This document shows, piece by piece, positions 1 through 9,785 of a stretch of DNA of 64,000 bases. Position 1 is the first letter of the stretch; each line of letters starts with the position of its first letter. Origin of the DNA: Halisarca cf. caerulea (Eukaryota > Porifera > Demospongiae > Chondrillida > Halisarcidae). Under the pieces are notes generated by a model. The model had not been told where the DNA came from. It saw nothing but the letters and a program-made list of their open reading frames with translations, and did not search any database. Location: contig CAUJGJ010000397.1 of the NCBI GenBank assembly GCA_963170055.1, positions 4,065,001-4,129,000 of the forward strand, written 5' to 3'. The position numbers and the translations under genes are program-made.

Positions 1-428
1 TAGCAATTATCACAGACCCGTGGCCAACGTGTTCTGTCCCAACAATCAACCTTTGACCCCAATGTATGGTTATGCAACAATTCCGCCGCACAATGCAAGA
101 AAAGGAACAAAAACTTGCTTACCATGCTCCGCAGTAGTACGAGACTTTGTCAAACCCGACAAATGCGCTTAGAAACACAGAGGAATACATAGACGATCGA
201 AGGACCAGGCGACAACGGCTTTTCAATGAAGAACAGGGGCGAATTGTCTGAAATTCCATAGCGCGCATTCTCCGCGGGATTTTATTTCATTTGCAGCTGG
301 CTCCGACAATGGTGGAAATCTCTCTCGTTTTTGTGGTACGTTCAAAGCCTACTACAACGTTAAAAGTGTATAATATGTTTTTATTTCGAATTTCGCTGTA
401 TACATTATTCTACTTTTCACACAAATAG

Positions 429-657
429 ATGTTGGTTGCAGCAGCAATACACTTGCTGCTGCAACTATTGATCCCAAGTTTTTTCTCGGGGCTAATGGTA
501 AGAGTTGTACACTCTGTACGTTTGCATAGTGATTAATTTACTTTATTCTCTGTTGTAGCCGGGAATCTTTTCAACATGTGTGTGGATATATGTAAGTTTA
601 CGACTTATATTCAATGCCATGCATCTCCTTGTTCTTGCAGGCTCACAAAATTATTAA
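429..657 (+). CDS. Possible 3' end of an unrecognised host gene (three exons)
   Basis: Three candidate exons have good splice borders: 429-497 (after 'aaatag', before 'gtaaga'), 559-591 (after 'ttgtag', before 'gtaagt') and 641-657 (after 'ttgcag'). They join in one frame, giving a peptide that includes AATIDPKFFLGA, then NLFNMCVDI, and ends at TAA (655-657). An AATAAA signal follows at about 724. No family is recognised. Upstream exons would lie before the window or in 1-428, where I cannot fix them. The support is splice-site quality and frame continuity only. Confidence 0.35.
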
Positions 658-890
658 AAATGAACTTCTCACCTTGCATGGCAATACTTTGTTTTTGTGT
701 TATACATCACTGGTTTTAACTTTAATAAATCAAATTTATTATTATATTATATTCTTGTATTTCCTATTGTTTGTAGATGAAAGTCAAGAAAGACTACAAT
801 GTAAGAGAACCTGCATGACTTGCATAAGATTAGAATGTATATATTATATATATATTATTATTCGATATATGTTATTACATGCCTGTTTTT

Positions 891-1175
891 GGGCCGCCGG
901 AAGGCGGCCCTATATTGTTTTTACTTTCACCGGAAGTGTCCGGAATGTCCGTAACGATGTCAATATATATTATTATAATATATGTCAACAACATGGCGGT
1001 CGCAAAGTCGGTACGTAATCTTTCGGCTATATTTCGGTAAAATTCATTCGTTCGCTTCTGATTTTATCAGCAAAGAGTGTTTTCGACCAGAAGAGTTCTT
1101 CGAAGACGATTTCCAAACGATTCGAGTTTCCAGGGCCGTGGGCGGCCCACGAGTTTTTTAAACTCGAATCGCTTG
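891..1175 (+). mobile_element. Hairpin-ended repeat family A, copy A1
   Basis: It begins with a GC-rich hairpin (gggccgcc...ggcggccc) followed by 'tatattgtttttactttcac', a short TA-rich core and 'acatggcgg'. It ends with a longer hairpin whose outer arms are gattcgag/ctcgaatc and whose inner arms are again gggccg/cggccc. Four other copies occur in this window (A2-A5). A1 has a short TA core with nothing inserted in it. It has no coding capacity. Confidence 0.8.
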
Positions 1176-1377
1176 TTTTTCTACATGCATGTGAGTATTC
1201 GTGTATTCCTGTAATGCCCTCTGTTATAAATTATGTTATATCTTCATGTTCACAGGAGAGAAAAGCATCAGTGGAGAAGGAACTACTAGTAAGTTCAATA
1301 TTGGTGAACAATGTACCTATGACAGTAATAGAATTGTTTAACTTTTGTGTACATATGCATGTGTTTGAACATTTATA

Positions 1378-1518
1378 GTGTGCATGTGTGTGCATGTGTG
1401 CACATGTATATATGTGTACGTGTGTGCATGTGTGCACATGTATATATGTGTACGTGTGTACGTGCATGTGTGTGCATGTGCATGTGTGCACACATGTATG
1501 TGTGTGTACGTGTGTACA

Positions 1519-1549
<31 letters not shown>

Positions 1550-1572
1550 GTACATATGTGTGTGCATATATG
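1378..1572 (+). repeat. TG-rich alternating purine-pyrimidine tract
   Basis: About 195 bp of tgtgtgcatg/tgtacg units with embedded tgca and tata steps, ending in a pure TG run. Long ORFs on both strands here are products of the repeat, not genes. A second tract (TG then TGGG) lies at about 1657-1722, just before E1. Confidence 0.9.
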
Positions 1573-1658
1573 AATATCAAATTTGCTCTTTTTTTTCTCT
1601 ATACAGACAAAAGAAAAGGTTGATGAAATTGAAAAAGTTGTAAGTAAAATTCGTTGTA

Positions 1659-1692
<34 letters not shown>

Positions 1693-1728
1693 GGTGGGTG
1701 TATGTATGTGTGTGCATATATAATAAAT

Positions 1729-4700
1729 GTGAGTGGATCTGCGAAAAGGGCCCTTTTTGGTTGTTTACACAAACCGCAGTATGGACTAAAATGTGATTTT
1801 GTGTAAACTTTTCGATTTTTCGATTTTGGCATAAATGTAGTAAGTATGTTTCGAAGAGTACTTCTTGAAAGCGGCGTCCCCATACGATACTGTGTTCCTG
1901 AGATACGGGTCATTTTGCACCTAACGGAAATACGCCATTTTCCTTTTACGAGACGTGTACGGCTGCCGCCGCAGCGGCGCCTAATTATTAGCAAAGAAAA
2001 TGGAGGCCACGGCGAATGTAATAAAGAAGTGAATAAGAACAGTGGCTTTGTTCTGCCGAATTAGATCTATCCAAAACACAGCCGCCGCGCAAATACTACC
2101 TTAAAGGCCGCCGCCGCACCAGTAACGTTACATATATAATGCAAACCTATAGATTTCGTACGGTAAAGAGTAGGTACGATGGCTAAGCGAACAGCGGGTG
2201 CTTTGAATGCGTTGGTTCATGGTGTTTGCTTGGACGATTTCGAATCTTGTGATCAAGACGCTCTTCAGGACGTCCTTTTCGAATACTTTACCGATCCTAA
2301 AGACTCTGATGATGGTGACAGCTGCAGTGAACCAGACTTGGGATTCCAAGACAACATTGAACAAACTGACACTAGGTATTTACCTTCATGTGTAATCTAC
2401 ACAGGGATGTACATGATATGTAGCCTTTTGTTGTTCCAGTAGTGTTTCAAAGGATACAGCAAATCATGATACTGAGAGTGGAGAGGAAATTCCACCACAA
2501 TTAATGTGTTCAAATGGTATGCAAATTCATTGTCAATTAGCAAACTAATTTCCAGTTGTGAGCAAGGGTGTTATTCTGATATGTAGTGGGCCCAGCAGAT
2601 ATTATGGACCATGAAAATCACACAGATGATGAAACAGATGAAGATTCGGAATCACTGCACGACATAGTGGATGTAGACAGAATAGTTCAAGAGGCTATGT
2701 CTTTGGCCGCTGATGAACATGATATCACTTTGCTCCCTGCCAGTGAATCTGAATTTGAAGATGCGGAGACTGATCCTCGCATTCAGGGTTTTCTCTCTTC
2801 TGGCTGTGGTTGCAGATTGAATGATGGCAGGCCTTGCTCCAACCTCTTCGATACCGAGAAACTGGAGACCTGTCGATTGGAAGCTAATGAACTAAGCCGA
2901 GGGGAATTAGATTTGGTAATAATGGGAAAGTTAGCTGCTCTTTCAAGATCAGATAGGGATCTACGAAAACATACTGGGTTTCTTCACGGAGGGAAAAGGG
3001 TATGTAAGAAGACATTCCTGTTCTTGCATGATATTGGTGAGAAGCGACTGAAAAATGTGATGAAACATTATCAGCAGAATGGTTTGACAGTAAGAATACA
3101 TGGCAATACAAAGCGCAGTCCACACAATGCCCTGAGCTTCTTCACAGTTAAGAATGTTGTCACATTCGTTCTCCACTACAGTGAGCAACATAGCCTCGTG
3201 ATGCCTGGTCGTATTCCTGGATACTCTCGCTGTGACATGCAGCTACTACCATCGTCAACTTCCAAAAAGTCAATTTGGAATATATACAAAGGCTCTTCTG
3301 AATTAAACTCGCCAGCTCCATCTGTCGGGTACAGCACCTTTTGTAGGCTTTGGCGTACTTTGGTCCCAAATGTAATTACGATGAAGCCTATGTCAGATCT
3401 CTGTTGGACATGCCAACAGAATAGTGCAACCGTACTGAGAATGTCCAATGCACCAGAAAATGAGAAGTCACAGGTACTGAAAGAAGCACTGGAGCACCTA
3501 CGTGTTGTGGAAGTTGAAAGAGCATTCTACAGAGACATTCTCAACAGGTGCAAGTCCGCCCTACGCGAGCAATTTGCTACTAACGGCGTTCTTCAACTCC
3601 CACCTGCTCCTTGTGCTCCACAATCTCTCAAAATTCCCATACACTATAGTTTTGATTATGCCCAACAAATTCACTATCCCTCCGACCCCCTTCAGCCAGG
3701 ACCCATGTATTTCCTTACTTGTCGTAAGTGCTCAGTCTTTGGAGTTTGCTGTGAGAGCATTCCTCTGCAAGTGAATTTCCTCACGGATGAGGCAGCAGAT
3801 GGTGGAAAGGGAGCAAATGCTGTAGTGAGCAGGATACACTACTACTTCGAGCATTATGGTCTGGGAGAAGAGGAAGCATTTTTGCATGCTGAAAATTGTG
3901 CTGGACAGAATAAAAATAACATTATGATGCAATATCTGATGTGGCGGGTGATGAAGGGTCTCCACAAGAAGATTACAATCAGCTTCCTTGTAGTGGGACA
4001 CACAAAATTTAGCCCAGATTGGTGCTTCGGGTTGTTCAAGCGCTTGTACAGACGGACACACATTACATGCCTGGATGACGTCAAAGATACTGCTGATAAA
4101 TGTGCCAAGTGCAACGTAGGCCAACTTGTTGCCAATTCTGATGGAACAGTCTTCGTACCAACTTACAACTGGAAAGATTTTCTGTCACCGCACTTCAAAG
4201 TTATTCCTTCAATAAAGAAATACCATCACTTCACCTTCAGTGGTGATTGTCCTGGAACTGTGTCCCTGAAGATGCACGCAGACACAGAGGTGCAACAATT
4301 GTTCCTTCTAAAGGACAACTGGGATGCTGGGGAAACTGGTCCTGAAATTATACCACCCAAGGGCCTGCCGCTTGAACGCCAGTGGTATCTTTATAATAAT
4401 ATACGCCAGTTTTGCCCAGAAGACACGAAGGATATCGTTTGCCCAAGACCCAGAGAAGGAAGTTTCTCGAGTCATCAGGTGGCCGAATCGAGACCTAAAC
4501 GTAGTCGATTGAACCCTGCAGAAAATTAGATTATGAGAACACATGGTATTATTGCTATTATATTTATATTTCACATTTGTAATGTTAATGATGATTGCTC
4601 TCTTTCCAGTTGCTACATAACCATAGCTGCTAAAAAACCGTTAAGATTAGCACAGTACACTAGACATTGTAGATGCAGACGGAAAACTGACTAATGACAT

Positions 4701-5081
4701 TAAACGCACCAAGAACACTACAGTCATCTTTACCTTGATAATAATACACTTGTCTTTGGCTAAATGAAGTCTTTAGGTCGCGCAATTACAAGAAAGAAGG
4801 AAATTTAACTTTAGCCTATATCGACGACGCCATTTTGATTGTGCGGATGACGTAATGACGTAAGTTATACGGAGCTCTTGCATGCAACCGGAAGCGCATC
4901 TGTTTCTATACATTTCAGTTTTAGGGTACGTGGATAAAACTCAGTATATCTCGTGAACGGATATTGCTAATGTAAAACCGATTGCGCCATCGCGTTACCC
5001 ACGCACAGGCCTTTCGATTGATACCAAAAAACGTAAATACACGAAAATGACGAAAAGGGCCCTTTTCGCAGATCCGCTCAC
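1729..5081 (+). mobile_element. E1: TA-tract-inserted DNA transposon of the GQNKNN family
   Basis: Terminal inverted repeats start GTGAGTGGATCTGCGAAAAG at the left and, read inward from the right, GTGAGCGGATCTGCGAAAAG. The element is 3,353 bp long and sits in TA-rich DNA; the right flank is a (TA)n tract that continues into E2 only 22 bp away. It encodes one spliced transposase-like gene (2179-4529). Superfamily not assigned: the protein resembles uncharacterised metazoan proteins with a 'GQNKNN' motif. Confidence 0.85.
2179..4529 (+). CDS. E1 transposase-like protein (GQNKNN family), three exons
   Basis: Exons 2179-2375, 2440-2516 and 2587-4529 join in frame with GT/AG borders to give about 738 residues. 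The N-terminus is acidic. Next comes a cysteine cluster (SGCGCRLNDGRPCSN), a conserved block GGKRVCKKTFLFLHDIG then RIHGNTKRSPHN, and a CWTCQQ pair. The core contains YSFDYAQQIHYPSDP, FGVCCE, HAENCAGQNKNN and GHTKFSPDWCFG. The acidic residues in these motifs are candidates for an RNase H-like DDE/D site. Where E2 and E3 have HADN, this copy has HAEN, a D-to-E change at a possible catalytic position. No internal stop is seen, so the gene may be translated. The function as transposase is inferred from its position between matched inverted repeats. Confidence 0.75.
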
Positions 5082-5103
5082 ATATATATATATATACATA
5101 TAT

Positions 5104-7715
5104 GTGAGGGGGCACGGGAAAAGGGACCTAACGGTTGATTTGAAACTTTTGAGAAAACGGCGCTCAAAATTTCCGTAAACTTTGGTATAACTCCGTGTCT
5201 CTAGGTAACCACGTGGTGAAAGCACGTAGTTTTAGAAGTGTCTATCAAATTGGTTTTGTTAGTTTTACTTATTTTGAGCCATTTTTAGTGCGTCGATTTG
5301 TTGTCATGGATGATTCATTTTACCCGGCCAATCTTGTTGAAGAATTTGAACTTGTTGATGCGGAATACACATTTAGCAACGAATGTCAATCAGATACGGC
5401 AATATCCAGTGAAGATGAGAATGCTGAGAGCGAAATTAGTGACTGTGAAGATGAATTGCAACCTAATTTTTCCCTGCGGGAGGAAGATAAAGCCGAGGAG
5501 AGAGAGATAGACAATTTTATGTTAAACGGCTGCAACTGTTCTCTGGGAAGTGGAGGTTCGGCGTGTTCAAAATATTTTACCCGTGAGGAAATTTCAGCGA
5601 CACGAATAAGCTGTTTGGAAATGTCTACCATGGAATTAGACATGCTGGTGCTGGCACACTTGGATGCTCATCGTAGCAATGTGGCTCATGCTACAACTTC
5701 TAAAGATAGCAGCCATTCAGCTGGTACAAAGGCAGGTACAAAACGCAGATCAAATATTGAGTACTATTTTCGTGGAAAGCGAGTGTGTAAATCTACCTAT
5801 GTGTTTGCTCATGCAGTTGGTCCTAAACGATTCAAGAACATGGTGGCACATTTTGACAAAAAGGGTTTAATTTCTCGCATCCATGGGAACACTAAATGAC
5901 TGCCTGCTAATGCCATACCATTGAAAGAAACACAATCAATTGTCAGATTTATTGAGAATTTTGCCACTGTTCATGCCCTTCCTTTACCCGGACGACTACC
6001 TGGCCAATACAGTGATGAAAAGTCTTTACTACTACCATCACACATGTCAAAGAGATATGTATATAGGCAGTACCGTCAAGCTTGTATCGAAAAAGGACAA
6101 ATTCATGTGAGTCGCCGAAAATTTGAAAACCTGTGGTCTCAACTCGTTCCTGGTATTGCTGCCATGAAGCCTGCTACAGATTTATGCCATATTTGCCAGA
6201 CCAACATTGTTAAAATTGTTCGTTCAGCAAATCTCCCAGATTCTGAAAAATCAGCAAGTATTTCAGAGGCCAGCGATCATCTTAGGTTAGTGGTTCAAGA
6301 AAGAAAGGTATACACTGAAGAATGCGTCCAAGCTACTGAGGAATTGAAGTTGAATCCGGAATCGCCCAAAGTGGTGCATTGTAGCTTTGACTTTGCTCAG
6401 CAAATCTTTTTTCCCAGTAATCCACAGCAAGTGGGACCACTATATTTCTTGACACCTCGCAAGTGTCAGCTCTTTGGAGTGTGTTCTGAAGCAAAAGGTG
6501 AGCAAGTCCTATATATGATTGATGAAAATGACAGCTCAGGCAAGGGAGCTAACTGTGTTGTATCTCTACTCCATCACTACTACGAAGACATCTACTGGAC
6601 AACATCTGCTACTCCATGCTGATAATGCTGTTGGACAAAACAAAAACAACACAGTACTTCAGTACCTTGCATGGAGAGTTCTTACTAAACGCAACCCTAC
6701 AATTAAAATCTCTTTCATGATCCCAGGGCACACAAAATTCGCCCCGGACCGTTTTTTTGGACTTGTAAAGAAGGTGTACCGGCGCACATCAGTTTCCACA
6801 TTATCTGATATCGAGAATGTTGTGAAAAAATCCACACTAGGGAACCAAAATATTCCTCAGCTCACAATTGATTGCCTCTCTGGAAAGCGGTACGTAACCT
6901 GGTACAAATGGGATGAACACCTGAGAATCTTCTTTCGTTCTCTACCAAACATCACAAATTATCACCATTTCACATTTGATGCTTCTGCTCCAGGAGTTGT
7001 AATCATAAAGGAATACATGGATACTGAAGAAATGACATACAAGCTTCTACTTGAGGATGAATTGCCGGAGATCGCAAACTTACCATCACCAATCACTCCT
7101 CCTGGAATGTCACTAGCACGTCAAGAATATCTCTACGAGAAAATTAGACCATTCTGTGCATCTGAAGAGGCCGCTGCCCTTACCTGTCCAAAGCCAGCGT
7201 CTAGTCAAATTGGAGCTAGTTCTCAGTCACTGAAGAGTAGTAAGAATCCGAAAAAAGGTACTAGGAAGTGCAGTCACTGCCATAAAGCAGGGCATTACAG
7301 AACTGCCCGTGGAAAGATCACATGCCCTGAACTATTGAAGAGCTGACTGTAGTGTAGTATGCCTTGTTTTTTACATTAACCTTTCTAAATTGTGCTGTTT
7401 TATTATCCAATAATTAATAAGCATACCTAGAATATGTGCAGAATCAATGTTTAAGATTATGTATGTGATGGTATTTAACAAATTGAATATAAAACTGCTG
7501 AATTTAATGTCTGAGAATAAATAGTTCTTTACATTGGAGTGTTTTAACTTTACAACAGAATAAGTGAAATATAAGTACCCGAAGCACAGAAAGGAATTAT
7601 GCCCTATGCATCACATACTTACCACAGCTTCCTCATATGATGAGGTATCATTTAATATGGAAATCTCATTTTTGATGATGGAGTGCTTAAGGTACCTTTT
7701 CCTATGCCCCCTCAC
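5104..7715 (+). mobile_element. E2: TA-tract-inserted DNA transposon of the GQNKNN family
   Basis: Inverted ends are GTGAGGGGGCACGGGAAAAG at the left and GTGAGGGGGCATAGGAAAAG read inward from the right. It is 2,612 bp long. The left flank is the TA tract shared with E1 and the right flank is a 218-bp TA-rich tract. The AAAAGGG motif sits at the same distance (about position 16) from the end as in E1 and E3. The encoded gene is broken. Confidence 0.85.
5306..7346 (+). pseudogene. E2 transposase-like gene, one nonsense codon and one frameshift
   Basis: The reading starts with MDDSFYPANL at 5306. It contains an acidic N-terminus, GCNCSLGSGGSACS, then FRGKRVCKSTYVFAHAVG and RIHGNTK, matching E1 in order. 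A TGA at 5897-5899 falls where E1 has arginine (HGNTKR). The frame then continues through FDFAQQIFFPSNP and FGVCSE until about 6590, where it shifts. The next frame gives HADNAVGQNKNN, GHTKFAPDRFFG and a C-terminal CxxCxxxGHxxxxxxxxxxC knuckle (CSHCHKAGH) that E1 and E3 lack. It is almost certainly inactive unless repaired in another copy. Confidence 0.75.
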
Positions 7716-7781
<66 letters not shown>

Positions 7782-7871
7782 GTATACATATATATATATA
7801 TATATGTATACATATATATATATATATATATGTATACATATATATATATATATACATGTATACATATATAT

Positions 7872-7933
<62 letters not shown>
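7716..7933. repeat. (TA)n tract with interspersed tac/tgta steps
   Basis: 218 bp of almost pure TA repeat lying exactly between the right end of E2 and the left end of the integrase/HECT element. Long ORFs across it (YIYIYI) are artefacts. Confidence 0.95.
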
Positions 7934-7935
<2 letters not shown>

Positions 7936-8434
7936 GGCGCCCTTTGTGTAAAAAGTATGCAAAAACTGGGATATATAAATATTGTGGATCTATACTATAC
8001 ATCCAGATGTATATTCCTATACATCCGGATCTATATTATACATCCGGATCTATACTATACATCCGGATCTATACTATACATCCGGATCTATACTATACAT
8101 CCGGATCTATACTATACATCCGGATCTATACTATACATCCGGATCTATACTATACATCCGGATCTATACTATACATCCGGATCTATACTATACATCCGGA
8201 TCTATACTATACATCCGGATCTATACTATACATCCGGATCTATACTGTACATCTGGATCTATGTTGTATATTTAGATATTTAGCAATGCATTTATGGCAG
8301 CATCACATTATCACATGGCCTTCATGTGACAACATAAAGCCATCAGTTAGAGGGTAATTAGTGCAAGTGTTACTTCTTGAGCGAGAGAGTCACTATGACA
8401 CAAGTGACAGTAAATAGCGAGCACATGTTCCTAG
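7934..8434 (+). repeat. Left long inverted repeat with 19-bp subterminal satellite
   Basis: About 500 bp repeated in inverse at 12068-12563. Between about 7985 and 8265 it contains a run of roughly 14 units of ctatactatacatccggat (19 bp). Such arrays near transposon ends are often transposase-binding regions (inference). The inner end, up to 'gttcctag' at 8434, must contain the promoter and leader of the integrase gene. Confidence 0.85.
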
Positions 8435-8439
8435 TGAAA

Positions 8440-9633
8440 ATGGCTGAACTTCCTGAGTCAAGTGACAGGATTGACACTATTGTGTCTACTGGTAGACCAA
8501 GTATCGAGCTTGATGTAGCAGAGGTAAATCATTTAATTTCCATGGGCTTTACCAGGACCAAGATAGCAGAAATGCTTGGGATAAGTAGAAAGACATTTTA
8601 CAATTGGATGAGTAAGCAATCTTTAGTGGCCCCAAAATTCTCCAATGTGGATGATACCCAACTTGATTCCACCATTGCATCCATTAAACAAACTCATCCT
8701 AATGACGGAGAGGTCATGGTTAAAGCTCATCTTATGCAGAAGGGATTCCGTGTACCACGCCATCGCATACGTGCCAGTATTCATCGTATCGACCCAGAAG
8801 GAGTGGCAGACAGAAGAAGCAAAGCCATCAAGCGTAGAGTGTATAGTGTTCCTCGTCCAAATGATGTCTGGCATATCGATGGGAATCACAAACTAATTAG
8901 ATGGCGTTTTGTAGTTCATGGTGGAATTGATGGATATTCACGATTTATTCCATTCTTACATTGCAGTACTAATAATCGTGCCAATACAGTCCTTTCATGT
9001 TTCAAAATGGGAGTGGAACAATGTGGCTTACCGAAAAAGGTACGTAGTGATCACGGTGGTGAAAATGTCAATGTATGGCGCTACATGATGGAAGTGCATG
9101 GTCACCAAAATTGCGTAATTGTTGGTAGCTCTACCCACAATGAGCGAATAGAAAGACTATGGAGAGATGTACATCGTTCTGTACTGGTTGTATTTGGTGA
9201 TCTTTTTCGCGAATTGGAGGATGAAGGAAATTTGGATACGCTCAATGAGGTAGACATGTTTGTGTTGCATACCGTATTCCTGCCGAGAATTAATGATTCC
9301 TTATCAGCATTTTCTGCCAGTTGGAATAACCATGCCATATCAACGGAAAGGATGCAAACCCCTCTCCAGCTATTTTATTCAGCATTGCACCTGTTGAGTG
9401 ATAATTCAAGTAGCGATGAGTCCGATGCTGACACCAATCCCTCCCTTCCCTCACATAACCCAGTCCCTGTTCCACGGTGTTCTTTTCAACCATGTCAGCA
9501 ACTGATGCCAGAAATTGATGCGATTGACCCTACAGTACAATGCAATGATCATGGCAGAGGATTGTATTTGGAGTTGACTAGAATCGTAGGGCTGCACTTA
9601 CAGGCTGGTTGTCAAATCTGCAACTGCATGTAA
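8440..9633 (+). CDS. Integrase-type DDE transposase
   Basis: 397 residues from MAELPESSDR. I chose the ATG at 8440 because it is the first one inside the unique region; an in-frame ATG at 8395 lies within the inverted repeat shared with the HECT gene. An N-terminal helix-turn-helix is visible (GFTRTKIAEMLGISRKTFYNW, about residues 32-52). The rve-type catalytic core follows: WHIDGNHK (first D, about 146), RSDHGGEN (second D, about 203) and HNERIERLW (E, about 234). The C-terminal part includes SWNNHAISTE, a signature repeated in the remnant at 24.8-25.3 kb. The frame is intact. It probably cuts and joins the ends of this element. Confidence 0.85.
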   Translation: MAELPESSDRIDTIVSTGRPSIELDVAEVNHLISMGFTRTKIAEMLGISRKTFYNWMSKQSLVAPKFSNVDDTQLDSTIASIKQTHPNDGEVMVKAHLMQKGFRVPRHRIRASIHRIDPEGVADRRSKAIKRRVYSVPRPNDVWHIDGNHKLIRWRFVVHGGIDGYSRFIPFLHCSTNNRANTVLSCFKMGVEQCGLPKKVRSDHGGENVNVWRYMMEVHGHQNCVIVGSSTHNERIERLWRDVHRSVLVVFGDLFRELEDEGNLDTLNEVDMFVLHTVFLPRINDSLSAFSASWNNHAISTERMQTPLQLFYSALHLLSDNSSSDESDADTNPSLPSHNPVPVPRCSFQPCQQLMPEIDAIDPTVQCNDHGRGLYLELTRIVGLHLQAGCQICNCM

Positions 9634-9785
9634 ATTGTTAACACATTACATTAAGTGTTTGTGTATGTGTATATTTACTTATTCAGAAACACATTAATGG
9701 CAAATCTTTGAGTCTGTCCAATTGTTATAACAATAATACTATGAATAGTAGTGATAAAAGGGAGTACATGTAAGCTGTAACAAAA

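Larger units (their letters stand above)
777..1639 (+). other. Series of candidate in-frame microexons (24, 33 and 33 nt)
   Basis: Exon-like segments at 777-800 (after 'ttgtag', before 'gtaaga'), 1256-1288 (after 'ttcacag', before 'gtaagt') and 1607-1639 (after 'atacag', before 'gtaagt') all have lengths divisible by three. The two 33-nt segments read ERKASVEKELL and TKEKVDEIEKV, a charged pattern typical of coiled coil. The family A repeat (891-1175) and a TG tract lie in the putative introns. Any continuation would be displaced by E1 at 1729. No homology is recognised. These could be chance splice-like sites. Confidence 0.3.

Noticed and set aside
1231..1643. Overlapping ORFs full of CVCMCVHV or HTHTHT
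   Set aside because: Products of the TG/CA tract in all frames; the same holds for 33352-33817.
7985..8265. CRISPR-like regular array
   Set aside because: Units are contiguous 19-bp repeats without unique spacers, inside a eukaryotic transposon end.
7564..8357. Long ORFs rich in YIYIYI and [13 protein letters not shown] on plus, and the mirror ones at 12185-12784 on minus
   Set aside because: They translate the TA tract and the 19-bp satellite; every frame and both strands are open, so openness has no meaning.
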